Of a stretch of 44,063 bases of DNA, positions 23,297 through 31,258 are shown in pieces. Source of the stretch: Verrucomicrobia bacterium UBA1412. GTDB taxonomy: Bacteria > Verrucomicrobiota > Verrucomicrobiia > Limisphaerales > UBA1412. The notes beneath the pieces are model-generated. The model saw only the letters and a list, made by a program, of their open reading frames with translations, was not told where the DNA came from and did not search any database. The first letter of the stretch is position 1; each line of letters begins with the position of its first letter. The position numbers and the translations under genes were made by a program. The stretch is from positions 1-44,063 of the forward strand of contig DBPU01000083.1 of NCBI GenBank assembly GCA_002305615.1, read 5' to 3'.

Positions 23297-26200
23297 TTAC
23301 ACCAGTTTTGCTGATTTCTTCCTGTTCTTGCTCATAAAGTAGAGAACCGGAACGGCCATGCGGCTGATTAAGAGGGATGCGACTTCGCCCGCCATGAGCG
23401 AGATGGCAAGCCCCTGGAAGATGGGGTCAAAAAGGATGACTCCGGCACCCACCACCACGGCCAGCGCGGTCAGGAGCATGGGGCGGAATCTTACGGCTCC
23501 AGCATCGATCACGGCCTCATCCAGAGGCATTCCTTCTTGCATACGAAGCTCAGTGAAATCTACCAGAATAATGGAGTTGCGTACGACGATTCCGGCCCCG
23601 GCCATAAAACCGATCATGGAGGTGGCTGAGAAGAAAGCGCCCATCAGTCCGTGAGCCGGCAGGATTCCAATCAGGCTGAAAGGAATGGCGATCATCACGA
23701 CCAGGGGTGTCATGAAGGACTTGAACCAACCGACCATCAGGATGTAAATGAGGATGAGGACGGCCCCAAAGGCCAAGCCCAGATCACGGAAGACTTCAAT
23801 CGTGATATGCCATTCTCCGTCCCATTTCATGGAGGGCTGCCCGTCGCTGAAAGGCATGGCGGCATTATATATTTTGAGATCGGCAGAGCTTCCGCCGTAA
23901 TCGCGCATATCCAGTTTGGCGAGCGCCTCATTCATCTTGAGGATGGCATAGACGGGGCTTTCCACAATTCCGGCCACGTCCCCAATCACGTAGGTGACCG
24001 GCATGAGGTTTTTGTGATAAATACTTTTATCGGCGATTTCTTCCTGAATGGAGACCAGTTCGCGCAGAGGCACCAAGGGTGAACCTTCGGCTGAGGCGGA
24101 GGGCTCGGGCAAGGCGTTAGCATCACCGGAACGAACACGAATACCCAAAAGCTCTTCGGGGGTGGTCTTGAGAGAGCGTGGAATTTCCAGCACGAGGTTG
24201 ATATCTTCCTTCTCGCGGGGAATATGGAGCAGGTCTACGGATTGACCGCCCACAGCGATCCGGAGGGTTTGAGAGATGGTTTCAGCGCTGATTCCGTTGA
24301 GGGAGGCCTTCTCCTTATCCACGACGAAGCGTGTTTTGGGCTGATCTGCTTCCACGTACCAATCCACGTCGACGACTCCGGGCGTATTTTTGAAGATTTC
24401 GCGTACCTGAGTGGCCAGCTTCATGCGAGAGGCCTCATTGGGTCCGTAGATTTCGGCTACCAGTGTCTGGAGAACCGGAGGTCCGGGAGGAACTTCCGCC
24501 ACAGCGATTCGAGCTCCGTATTTATCGGCGATTTCCTTGACTCTCGGGCGAATGCGTTTGGCGATATCGTGGCTCTGGGCCTTGCGTTTGTGCTTTTCGA
24601 GCAGGTTGACCTGAAGATCCGCCACGCTGGCGCCCTGCCGTGCGAAGTAATGGCGAACCAGACCGTTGAAGTTGAAAGGAGAAGCGGTGCCGACATAGAT
24701 CTGATAATCGGTAATTTCGGGTTCTACCCGGATTGCTTCTCCGATTTCCAGAGCTGCCTGTGCCGTTTTTTCCAAAGCACTGCCTTCGGGCATATTCAGA
24801 ATGATTTGAAACTCATTCTTATTATCAAAAGGAAGCATCTTGACCTTGACCCATCCCAGGGGGACGAGCACAAAGGCGGCCAGCAAGAGGGCAACAATTC
24901 CGATGAGGAACATCCACCGTAAACCCGGATGGTGGATGAGAGGATCCATGATTTTACGATAGAAGCGGGTGAAAGCGTCTTCTTCGTGTTCAAAGTGGCT
25001 GTGATGCTCCGGCTCCTGCTGGTTTTGCTGTGGAGGTGAAGTTTTGGCATGTGCGGATTCTATATGGGCTTTGAGGCGTTCCTCCCCGTTCCACCAGCGC
25101 AGCATCCGGATCGAAGCCCAAGGGGTGACGATAAAGGCAATTAAAAGCGAAAAGAACATCGCAGCGCTAGCTCCGATCGGGATCGGCCGCATATAGGGTC
25201 CCATGAGACCTCCGACAAATGCCATCGGGAGGACTGCGAAAATTACGGCAAAAGTGGCCAGAATGGTCGGGTTGCCGACTTCTCCCACGGCCTCTACGGC
25301 GATTTTATGCCAGGCTCTATCCTTGTTATGGGGCAGATGGAAGTGACGCACAATGTTTTCCACGACGACTATGGCGTCATCGACCAGGATACCGATTGAA
25401 AAAATGAGGGCAAAGAGAGTAATCCTGTTCAGGGTAAAGCCATAGAGGAGGAAAACCAGAAGGGTCAAAGCCAGAGTGGCCGGGATCGCTATTCCCACGA
25501 TGCCGGCTTCCCGCCAACCCAAAGCCAGGACGATAAGGATGGAAACGCTGACAATGGCGATAGCCATGTGAAAGAGGAGCTCATTGGATTTCTCGGAAGC
25601 CGTTTTGCCATAATGACGGGTAACGGTGACGCCGACTTCCTCGGGAATAATCGTCCCTTTCAGGGTCTCCACTTTACGGAGGACTTCATCAGCAACGAGA
25701 ATGGCGCTGGCGCCCGGACGCTTGGCAATGCTCAGAGTGACGGCCGGTTCTTTTTTCCCGTCAAAGCTTGAGGGCTCTGCAGCGCCGAAACCAAAAAAGA
25801 CATACTGAGAGGGCTCTTCGGGGCCATCCATAATTTCAGCTACCTGGCGAAGATAAACCGGTTTGCCGGAAAAAACACCGACGACGACGTTGCCAACCTC
25901 TTCGGCAGATTGGAGAAAAGCGCCTGTTTCAACCACGATTTCCTGATTGGCGGTGGTCAACCCCCCGGAGGCAAATTGACGGTTTGCCTGCTGGAGCATC
26001 GGCACAATACCGACCGAGCTCAGGTTTCGCGAAGCAAGCTTGGAGGGATCCAGCAAGATGCGGAGAGTTCTCCTGGCACCGCCAATGACCGTGGTCTCGG
26101 CTGCCAGAGGTATCTGCTTGATGGAATCCTCCACCTGGGCCGCGAGCCGCCTCAGCTCCAGATGATTGTAAGAGCTGCTGTGGAAAGTGAGCGCCAGGAT

Positions 26201-26650
26201 CGGTACGTCATCAATCGACTTGGCTTTGATGAGAGGAGCTCCCACGCCATGAGGAATGCGGTCAAAGTTAGATTGTAATTTCTGATTGAGTTTGACGAGG
26301 CTCTTTTCGACATCTTCACCTACTTTGAAGCGGACGATGACGAGGCTCTGACCCGGTTGCGAGGTGGAATAGATATATTCGACCCCGGGAATTTCCCAGA
26401 GCAGTTTTTCCATGGGGCTGGTGGCTCGTTGCTCGACTTCCTGGGCACTGAAGCCGGGCATGGAGACCATGACATCCACCATCGGAACTTTGATTTGGGG
26501 CTCTTCCTCACGCGGGAGCATGATGACGGCGGCCACGCCCAGGAGAATGGAGATAATAATGACCAGGGGCGTCAGCTTTGAATCAATAAAAGCTGCTGCA
26601 ATCCGACCAGCTATCCCGAGAGACTGCTTATCCTGAGATTCGGGCTTCAT
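23297..26650 (-). CDS. RND-family efflux permease
   Basis: 1117 residues from ATG 26650; the frame is open further upstream, but ATG 26650 makes the usual ATGA overlap with the adaptor stop. The architecture is the RND twelve-helix layout with two large periplasmic loops: LPREEEPQIKVPMVDVMVSM after span 1, GQSLVIVRF, span 4 with GILVDDAIVVVENIVRH (the proton-relay-type acidic pair), and the second half with GIVVRNSIILVDFTELR and RPMLLTALAVVVGAGVI. A cytoplasmic insert near residues 540-575 is His-rich (EHHSHFEHEEDAF). The subfamily resembles HAE/CusA-like heavy-metal or drug pumps, but the metal cannot be named. The same-operon Cys-rich permease suggests metal export. Confidence 0.9.
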   Translation of the reverse strand: MKPESQDKQSLGIAGRIAAAFIDSKLTPLVIIISILLGVAAVIMLPREEEPQIKVPMVDVMVSMPGFSAQEVEQRATSPMEKLLWEIPGVEYIYSTSQPGQSLVIVRFKVGEDVEKSLVKLNQKLQSNFDRIPHGVGAPLIKAKSIDDVPILALTFHSSSYNHLELRRLAAQVEDSIKQIPLAAETTVIGGARRTLRILLDPSKLASRNLSSVGIVPMLQQANRQFASGGLTTANQEIVVETGAFLQSAEEVGNVVVGVFSGKPVYLRQVAEIMDGPEEPSQYVFFGFGAAEPSSFDGKKEPAVTLSIAKRPGASAILVADEVLRKVETLKGTIIPEEVGVTVTRHYGKTASEKSNELLFHMAIAIVSVSILIVLALGWREAGIVGIAIPATLALTLLVFLLYGFTLNRITLFALIFSIGILVDDAIVVVENIVRHFHLPHNKDRAWHKIAVEAVGEVGNPTILATFAVIFAVLPMAFVGGLMGPYMRPIPIGASAAMFFSLLIAFIVTPWASIRMLRWWNGEERLKAHIESAHAKTSPPQQNQQEPEHHSHFEHEEDAFTRFYRKIMDPLIHHPGLRWMFLIGIVALLLAAFVLVPLGWVKVKMLPFDNKNEFQIILNMPEGSALEKTAQAALEIGEAIRVEPEITDYQIYVGTASPFNFNGLVRHYFARQGASVADLQVNLLEKHKRKAQSHDIAKRIRPRVKEIADKYGARIAVAEVPPGPPVLQTLVAEIYGPNEASRMKLATQVREIFKNTPGVVDVDWYVEADQPKTRFVVDKEKASLNGISAETISQTLRIAVGGQSVDLLHIPREKEDINLVLEIPRSLKTTPEELLGIRVRSGDANALPEPSASAEGSPLVPLRELVSIQEEIADKSIYHKNLMPVTYVIGDVAGIVESPVYAILKMNEALAKLDMRDYGGSSADLKIYNAAMPFSDGQPSMKWDGEWHITIEVFRDLGLAFGAVLILIYILMVGWFKSFMTPLVVMIAIPFSLIGILPAHGLMGAFFSATSMIGFMAGAGIVVRNSIILVDFTELRMQEGMPLDEAVIDAGAVRFRPMLLTALAVVVGAGVILFDPIFQGLAISLMAGEVASLLISRMAVPVLYFMSKNRKKSAKLV

Positions 26651-27681
26651 TGGAGCACCTCCACCGGCTGCCCGTTGGAGAGAAGTGAGGCGTTCTGGGT
26701 AGCGATCCACTCACCGGCCTCCAGACCCGCCAGAATTTCGATCTGGTCGTCCATTCGCTTGCCTGTTTTGACAATACGGAGTAGCGCTTTTCCATCTTTA
26801 ACGACAAAGACCAGGTCTAATTGCCCGCGTTGGACAATGGCGCCAGCGGGGGTAAAGAGGGACTGAGCTAAACCAATGGGGACAGATACTCTGCCAAACT
26901 GCCCGGAACGCAATCCCGGCTGCGATTGTAAATCAAGCTTCACCGGGAAGGTGCGGCTGTTGGGGTCTCCCACCGGAGCGATTTCGCTGACGGTGCCCGT
27001 GAGGCGGTTCGTGATGGAGGAAATTTGAACATCAAGTTGATCGCCTAAATGAATTCTATCGAGGAGACCCTCGGGTATATCCGCTTCCAACCGCAATGCC
27101 AAGGGGTCCTCCAGCTCCAGAAGGGGCTTGCCGGGAGAGGCCAAATCACCCACATCCGCCAGTTTTCGAGTGACGATTCCGGTAAAGGGGGCATTGATTA
27201 CGGTGTAACCGAGCATGGTTTTGGCCTCCAGTGCCTGGGAATCGGCAATCCGATAACGAGACTCGACCTGTTCATACTCCTGCTGAGTAATGACCTCATC
27301 TTTTCTCAGAGCTTCGTACCTTTTCCATTCCGAAAGGGCCTGTTCGCGTGCTGTCACGGCTTGATCATGACGGGATCTGATCTCCTGGGCATCGAGCTCT
27401 ATGAGGGGATCCATTTGGGCAACTTCCTGGCCCACCTGAGCTGAAATAGTTTTGATACGCCCGCTGACCTTGGCTTCGATCATAGCCTTCAACTTGGAAC
27501 GAACCGTGCCTGCCACTTCATCTTTCTGCTGATAAGAACGGCTTTGGACCTGCTCGACCCGTATGGAAGCCGTCGGTAATTTAGCAGTCTGGGAGGGTGG
27601 TTCCGATTTGCCACATCCGGAAAGGAGGATTAAGGTCCCCGAAAGGAGGACGCAGAAAAGATGAGTCGTCATGTATTTCAT
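26647..27681 (-). CDS. RND periplasmic adaptor (membrane-fusion lipoprotein)
   Basis: 344 residues with a lipobox (LILLSGCGKS), so the mature protein is anchored in the inner membrane. Typical adaptor order: barrel-sandwich start with AGTVRSKLKAMIEAKVSGRIKTI, an alpha-hairpin (about 105-155, including RHDQAVTAREQALSEWKRYEALRK), the return strand YTVINAPFTGIVTRKLADVGDLASPGKPLLELE, then beta-barrel and membrane-proximal domains ending AGEWIATQNASLLSNGQPVEVLQ. It bridges the RND pump to an outer-membrane channel that is not in the window. It is first in the operon, with a promoter and CTTTGCA repeats upstream. Confidence 0.93.
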   Translation of the reverse strand: MKYMTTHLFCVLLSGTLILLSGCGKSEPPSQTAKLPTASIRVEQVQSRSYQQKDEVAGTVRSKLKAMIEAKVSGRIKTISAQVGQEVAQMDPLIELDAQEIRSRHDQAVTAREQALSEWKRYEALRKDEVITQQEYEQVESRYRIADSQALEAKTMLGYTVINAPFTGIVTRKLADVGDLASPGKPLLELEDPLALRLEADIPEGLLDRIHLGDQLDVQISSITNRLTGTVSEIAPVGDPNSRTFPVKLDLQSQPGLRSGQFGRVSVPIGLAQSLFTPAGAIVQRGQLDLVFVVKDGKALLRIVKTGKRMDDQIEILAGLEAGEWIATQNASLLSNGQPVEVLQ

Positions 27682-27719
27682 ATTTTAAAAGCTAACAGGT
27701 TCGCTGCTGAGGTCTCCAT

Positions 27720-27759
27720 CTTTGCATAACACCCCCTTTGCAAAAACGTTGTCTTTGCA
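27720..27759 (-). promoter_or_regulatory. Three direct repeats of CTTTGCA in the adaptor-gene leader
   Basis: CTTTGCA on the plus strand occurs at 27720-27726, 27736-27742 and 27753-27759, with start-to-start spacings of 16 and 17 bases, about one and a half helical turns. They lie between the promoter (27795-27823) and the ATG at 27681, so they could be an operator for the pump operon. The binding protein is unknown. Confidence 0.5.
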
Positions 27760-27794
27760 GGTAAGTAGCTAGCCACACTCAGCATCACGTTTAA

Positions 27795-27823
27795 AAAGTA
27801 GATGCACATGAGGGGATTGTCAA
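27795..27823 (-). promoter_or_regulatory. Sigma-70-type promoter for the adaptor-RND-permease operon
   Basis: On the minus strand TTGACA (27823-27818), 17-base spacer, TACTTT (27800-27795). The same -10 hexamer is used before the SIS gene. The start would be near 27788, giving a leader of about 107 bases that carries the CTTTGCA repeats. Confidence 0.6.
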
Positions 27824-27886
27824 GAGAGGGTAAGTCACCAAATACCATGTTTGAGCGCCAGCCTTCTCTTAACAGGGAGAATGTGT

Positions 27887-28522
27887 TTAGGTTTTCTGCC
27901 AGGCAACCAAAACTTCCTGCAGGTAGCCCTTGCGGAGACGAGTCGTCCAGCCCTGGCTTCTCAGGAGTTTCTGAAAATTGCGCAAATCATGGAAATGACG
28001 CTGATGAACCTTGCCCTCAGAGCGATGGATTCGGCCAATGACCTGAAATCCACGCGGAGAAAAATCGGCCAACACGATTTTGCCCTTCGGCTTCACAACG
28101 CGTTGCATTTCCACGAGTACCTGCTCAAAGTGGGGGATATGATGGATGGCGTTCATGGTCAAGACCGCATCAAAAGTCGTATCAGGCCAGGGTAGTGAGG
28201 CTGCATCTTGAATGAGGTAACGTATTTTGCCCTGTATCCCGGCATAGGCGGCATTAAGCTGTGCAAAGTATTGCTCTTCGGCTGAGACATCCAGCGTGGT
28301 GAGCTCTTTGACATGAGGAGCCACCGCGGTCATAAAGCGCCCTTTGCCGGTGCCGATTTCCAGAACCGAGTCGCCCAAAGGCAAGGATTGCTCCAGTACG
28401 AATTTAATTCCCTCTTCGAAATCATAACCCAATGCCCTGGCTCGGGTATTCCTTTCAACCAGGCGATTATGATTTTCGATGACTTCTGAACTTAACTCCT
28501 TTGTTTCCTGTTCGCTTTCCAT
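27887..28522 (-). CDS. Class I SAM-dependent methyltransferase
   Basis: 211 residues. SAM-binding glycine loop SVLEIGTGKGRFMTAVA (about 52-68), acidic post-II residue in ELTTLDVS, motif II region DAASLPWPDTTFDAVLTMNAIHH, and KPKGKIVLADFSPRG. It is of the Methyltransf_11/25 small-molecule type; the substrate is not visible. It starts eight bases after the DUF4405 stop and closes the seven-gene NifX-DUF89-DUF5320-ZIP-DUF4405 run, suggesting a role in modifying a cofactor, corrinoid or metal-bound ligand of that system (inference). Confidence 0.85.
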   Translation of the reverse strand: MESEQETKELSSEVIENHNRLVERNTRARALGYDFEEGIKFVLEQSLPLGDSVLEIGTGKGRFMTAVAPHVKELTTLDVSAEEQYFAQLNAAYAGIQGKIRYLIQDAASLPWPDTTFDAVLTMNAIHHIPHFEQVLVEMQRVVKPKGKIVLADFSPRGFQVIGRIHRSEGKVHQRHFHDLRNFQKLLRSQGWTTRLRKGYLQEVLVAWQKT

Positions 28523-28530
28523 ATATTTAT

Positions 28531-29454
28531 CTAAGTCTGTTGTAAAAGATCCATTATTTGACGTGGACGGGCATATCCGTTGTCGGTAGCGATTTGGCGT
28601 AGTGTTTGCTCGCCGGACGCTTTGATTCCCTGATTACCAAGCAGCTTCAGAGCACTGCTGAGGGAGATGCCTTGTTGTGTGCAGTATTGCTCGAGTGTCA
28701 GGGAACCTGCACCACCACCGCCTCCTCCACCGGAGCCGCCGCCACCGCCGCCTCCGCTACCACCGCCGCCACCACCAAGACCTCTACCCATTGAGCCTCG
28801 TTGCCTTGACTCCGAGAGAGAGTTGCCTTGTATGATTTCATAAATCTCCCGGGGAGAGCGTTTGTTTTTTTCTGCAATTACCTGTACGACGGTTTCCTCG
28901 GTGAAATCAGTCATTCCCGAAGCATGTAGGCGCTCAATGGCCGTGGGTGTTTCGATTTGGGCCTCCCGTGCCAGCTCCTTCAGCGTTAGGAGTTCGGCAT
29001 GGGGGATGGGGCCCTGCCTGAGGGAGTCAGGCCAACTCCTCCCAATTTTTTCTCCTAACTCGACATATTGGGCGAAAGGAGGCAGGTTGAGACGCGTCCC
29101 GAAATAGATAATCAGGCAGATCAATAGTGCGAAAAACCACTCCCAACGGAAACTAAAGCGGGAGGTTATGCGGTTTTTGAGGTAGCTCAGAAGCGCTTTC
29201 CAGTTGAAGACCAGGTGCACTATGGAGCTGAAAACAAAGAGAAGCGAAAAGCAGAGATGCAGCGCCTTCCACTCATCTTTAGTTAGTGTTGAAATTGTCC
29301 AATGAGTCCAATTGGCAATTCGCCCCGGAGGGGACATGTAAAGGATAGCGCCGCTCAAAACCAGGATACAGAAAGATAAGGCTACGATAAGAGAGGTAAG
29401 CGCTCTCCATGAGAAAGGTTTGCAATGGGGTGTTGTCTGGTTGTCTTTCATCAT
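28531..29454 (-). CDS. DUF4405-type membrane protein with poly-glycine hinge
   Basis: 307 residues from ATG 29454 (a second ATG follows directly; the frame is open up to 29499). Residues about 12-95 hold two membrane spans with His residues (NWTHWT, WKALHLCFSLLFVFSSIVHLVFNW), the DUF4405 cytochrome b-like pattern that could bind haem. A third span is FRWEWFFALLICLIIYFGTRL. A helical domain then follows (TLKELAREAQIETPTAIERLHASG), a run of about 35 Gly/Ser residues, and a C-terminal repeat of the helical domain (LTLEQYCTQQGISLSSALKLL). The Gly hinge joins two related small helical modules. A redox or membrane-signalling role is inferred. Confidence 0.78.
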   Translation of the reverse strand: MMKDNQTTPHCKPFSWRALTSLIVALSFCILVLSGAILYMSPPGRIANWTHWTISTLTKDEWKALHLCFSLLFVFSSIVHLVFNWKALLSYLKNRITSRFSFRWEWFFALLICLIIYFGTRLNLPPFAQYVELGEKIGRSWPDSLRQGPIPHAELLTLKELAREAQIETPTAIERLHASGMTDFTEETVVQVIAEKNKRSPREIYEIIQGNSLSESRQRGSMGRGLGGGGGGSGGGGGGGSGGGGGGGAGSLTLEQYCTQQGISLSSALKLLGNQGIKASGEQTLRQIATDNGYARPRQIMDLLQQT

Positions 29455-29471
29455 GCTCTTAGTTTGGCGAA

Positions 29472-30440
29472 TCAGGAGTCCTGAGTCAAGACAGGACACT
29501 GAGACGGGGTTAAGGAATTTTGAATCAGAGTGTGCTCATGCATATGCTCTTGAGATTCGTGAGCTGCATCTTTCGGATGGCCAAAATACCCCAGCAAAAA
29601 CGCAACACTTAAACCGATCAGGAGGGAAAAGGTCAGTTTTAACCTGTCGTGTGTATGGAATTGCAATTCCGGGAGCAGGTCAGCACAGGCAATACACAGA
29701 AAAGTGCCTGCGCAAAAGGCCAACGCATTGCCTTGAATGACTGGATGCGTCTGGGCTATTGAGGCGATTCCCATGTAAAAGAGCAGGGCTGCCAGAGGTG
29801 TTACAAGCGCAAAGAGCAGGTTGACTATCTGTTGCAGCGAGCGGGGGCGGCCTTCAGCGGTCATTAGTGTCGAGATAGCCGCGGCTCCAAAAGGTTTGTG
29901 CAGAATGACAGCCAGTGCTACACCCAGACTCGTCCAGATGTTTTGTGTTGGATGGACGGTAAAAGAAGCGGCTGTGGCCAGCACGATTCCGTCGACCAGA
30001 GAGTGAAGAGATAGACCCACCGCTGTGCCCAGCCAGGAGATACCTGTGTGATGTGCTGCGTGTGAATGGGGCTTGTCCGGAGTGTGTTGATGGTGGTCAT
30101 TTATTGAGCTGCCGGTGGCTTGAGGCTTGGGGGCCGAATCTGTTTCCAGAGAGTGATGATGGTGGTAAAGGAACAGTCTCTGAAGGAAGAACATTAGTAG
30201 AAAGCCGCACAATACCCACCGCATGGTTCCGGCTGTCGAGTTGTTTTGATGGACTGCGTGGGGGATAAAGTTCAACAGGCCTATCCCCAGCATCAAACCT
30301 GCCACAGCGCTCAAAGCGATTTGTAAGCGAGTGTGGTTCAGTCGTAGAGCCAGGATAAACCAGCCCCCCATCAGGGCGATCAGAAAGACCGCTACGCAAT
30401 AGATGAAGAGCATGTGTGAGGGTGTCAAGAGTGTGTCCAT
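29472..30440 (-). CDS. ZIP-family divalent metal transporter
   Basis: 322 residues with about eight spans. The ZIP metal-site helices are visible: GLSLHSLVDGIVLATAASF (HSLVDG, a variant of HNxxDG) and ALAVILHKPFGAAAIST (HK-P-x-G). A cytoplasmic loop between the first three and later spans is rich in His (YHHHHSLETD, NDHHQHTPDKPHSHAAHH), and the C-terminus has another His cluster (HESQEHMHEH), both probable metal-sensing or binding elements. ZIP proteins usually import Zn, Fe or Mn. It sits within the NifX/DUF89 operon, 17 bases before the DUF4405 gene, linking the cluster to metal supply. Confidence 0.88.
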   Translation of the reverse strand: MDTLLTPSHMLFIYCVAVFLIALMGGWFILALRLNHTRLQIALSAVAGLMLGIGLLNFIPHAVHQNNSTAGTMRWVLCGFLLMFFLQRLFLYHHHHSLETDSAPKPQATGSSINDHHQHTPDKPHSHAAHHTGISWLGTAVGLSLHSLVDGIVLATAASFTVHPTQNIWTSLGVALAVILHKPFGAAAISTLMTAEGRPRSLQQIVNLLFALVTPLAALLFYMGIASIAQTHPVIQGNALAFCAGTFLCIACADLLPELQFHTHDRLKLTFSLLIGLSVAFLLGYFGHPKDAAHESQEHMHEHTLIQNSLTPSQCPVLTQDS

Positions 30441-30499
30441 ATTTCTATATTTCTATGTCAGCTTTACAATCAGCGTGTTGCTGGTTTGCAAGGTTAGTT

Positions 30500-30536
30500 C
30501 GGGAGATGAGTTTTTTAATGGTGAAACCATCTCCCG
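30500..30536. repeat. Inverted repeat CGGGAGATG...CATCTCCCG between DUF5320 and ZIP genes
   Basis: Nine-base perfect arms at 30500-30508 and 30528-30536 with a 19-base loop. On the minus-strand transcript this would form a stable hairpin in the 113-base gap before the ZIP gene, but no run of U follows, so it may be an mRNA processing or regulatory element rather than a terminator. Confidence 0.55.
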
Positions 30537-30553
30537 CACTGTTTAAAAACCGT

Positions 30554-30922
30554 TTATTGGTTTTTCGCTAATTGAGCCAGCTGCAGCCCGATTTTTTCCA
30601 GGCTCTGGCTTAATCCCTCTACTTGCTTTTGGAGGTTATTGAATTTTTGCTCCATAGAGTTCTCCTCCGTCGTTCCGGGGACGGCGGGTGAAGGAGGTTC
30701 TGGCACCATAGCCGACTGATTCCAAGAGGGCATGGCATTGCCTTGGAAGCGGCGAGCTCCGCGTCCCCAGCCTCTTCCGCCACCTTGGCCTCCACCCCAA
30801 GCTCTTCCTCCGCCCATCGGGGCCGAGGTCCAACCGGGTTGATTATTTCCTGCGCAATATCCTGCGCCTCGACCGCTCATCGGTCCTTGGCCCATAGGGC
30901 CTGTTCTATCTCCACCTGGCAT
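30554..30922 (-). CDS. DUF5320-type Gly/Met-rich small protein
   Basis: 122 residues starting MPGGDRTGPMGQGPMSGRG, the hallmark of DUF5320 proteins of anaerobes, followed by AGYCAGNNQPGW (single Cys in a conserved GxCAG). The middle is Gly/Arg/Trp-rich, and the last 35 residues (MEQKFNNLQKQVEGLSQSLEKIGLQLAQLA) form a coiled coil, likely for oligomerisation. AAAGGA stands eight bases before the ATG. These proteins are usually found next to NifX-like and Mrp/ParA-type genes; their function is unproven. Confidence 0.82.
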   Translation of the reverse strand: MPGGDRTGPMGQGPMSGRGAGYCAGNNQPGWTSAPMGGGRAWGGGQGGGRGWGRGARRFQGNAMPSWNQSAMVPEPPSPAVPGTTEENSMEQKFNNLQKQVEGLSQSLEKIGLQLAQLAKNQ

Positions 30923-31027
30923 AATCTAATTCCTTTCGTTTGTAGGTTGTTAGGTTGTTTATATTCGATTTTTACAGGGAAAAGCCTCTTCGGTTAAGGA
31001 GGGTAATGGCTCTTTCGGTTTCACTTT

Positions 31028-31255
31028 TTAGCCTTGAGACTGGCCACGTCCGCGCCCTTGGCCTTGTCCCCGGCCTCCACCACCTCCCATGCCGCGACCC
31101 ATGCCGCGGCCTCCGCCGGAGGCTCCGCCCTGACTCTGACCCTGTGCCTGGCCTTGACCACGACCTTGGCCGCGACCGCCTCCACAGGGTCCCATTCCTT
31201 TGCCGGCCCTGGGTCCTTGACCCATTGGTCCGGTTCCATCTCCCATTGGTGCCAT
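31028..31255 (-). CDS. Second DUF5320-like Gly-rich small protein
   Basis: 75 residues: MAPMGDGTGPMGQGPRAGKGMGPCGGG, then a low-complexity Gly/Arg/Gln tail (RGQGRGQGQAQGQ...GRGQSQG). It shares the GDGTGPMGQGP start and the Cys-containing motif with the neighbouring DUF5320 gene but lacks its coiled coil. The ATG is four bases after the DUF89 stop with a good AAAGGA site, so it is clearly in the operon. It is likely a disordered metal- or protein-binding peptide. The overlapping open frame at 31021-31239 is rejected as a shadow. Confidence 0.8.
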   Translation of the reverse strand: MAPMGDGTGPMGQGPRAGKGMGPCGGGRGQGRGQGQAQGQSQGGASGGGRGMGRGMGGGGGRGQGQGRGRGQSQG

Positions 31256-31258
31256 TTT

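Noticed and set aside
24224..24922. 232-codon rightward frame
   Set aside because: It is antisense to the RND pump and has no domain or start signal.
31021..31239. 72-codon leftward frame beside the second DUF5320 gene
   Set aside because: It shares the same bases in another frame; the DUF5320-like frame has the family start and a good ribosome site.
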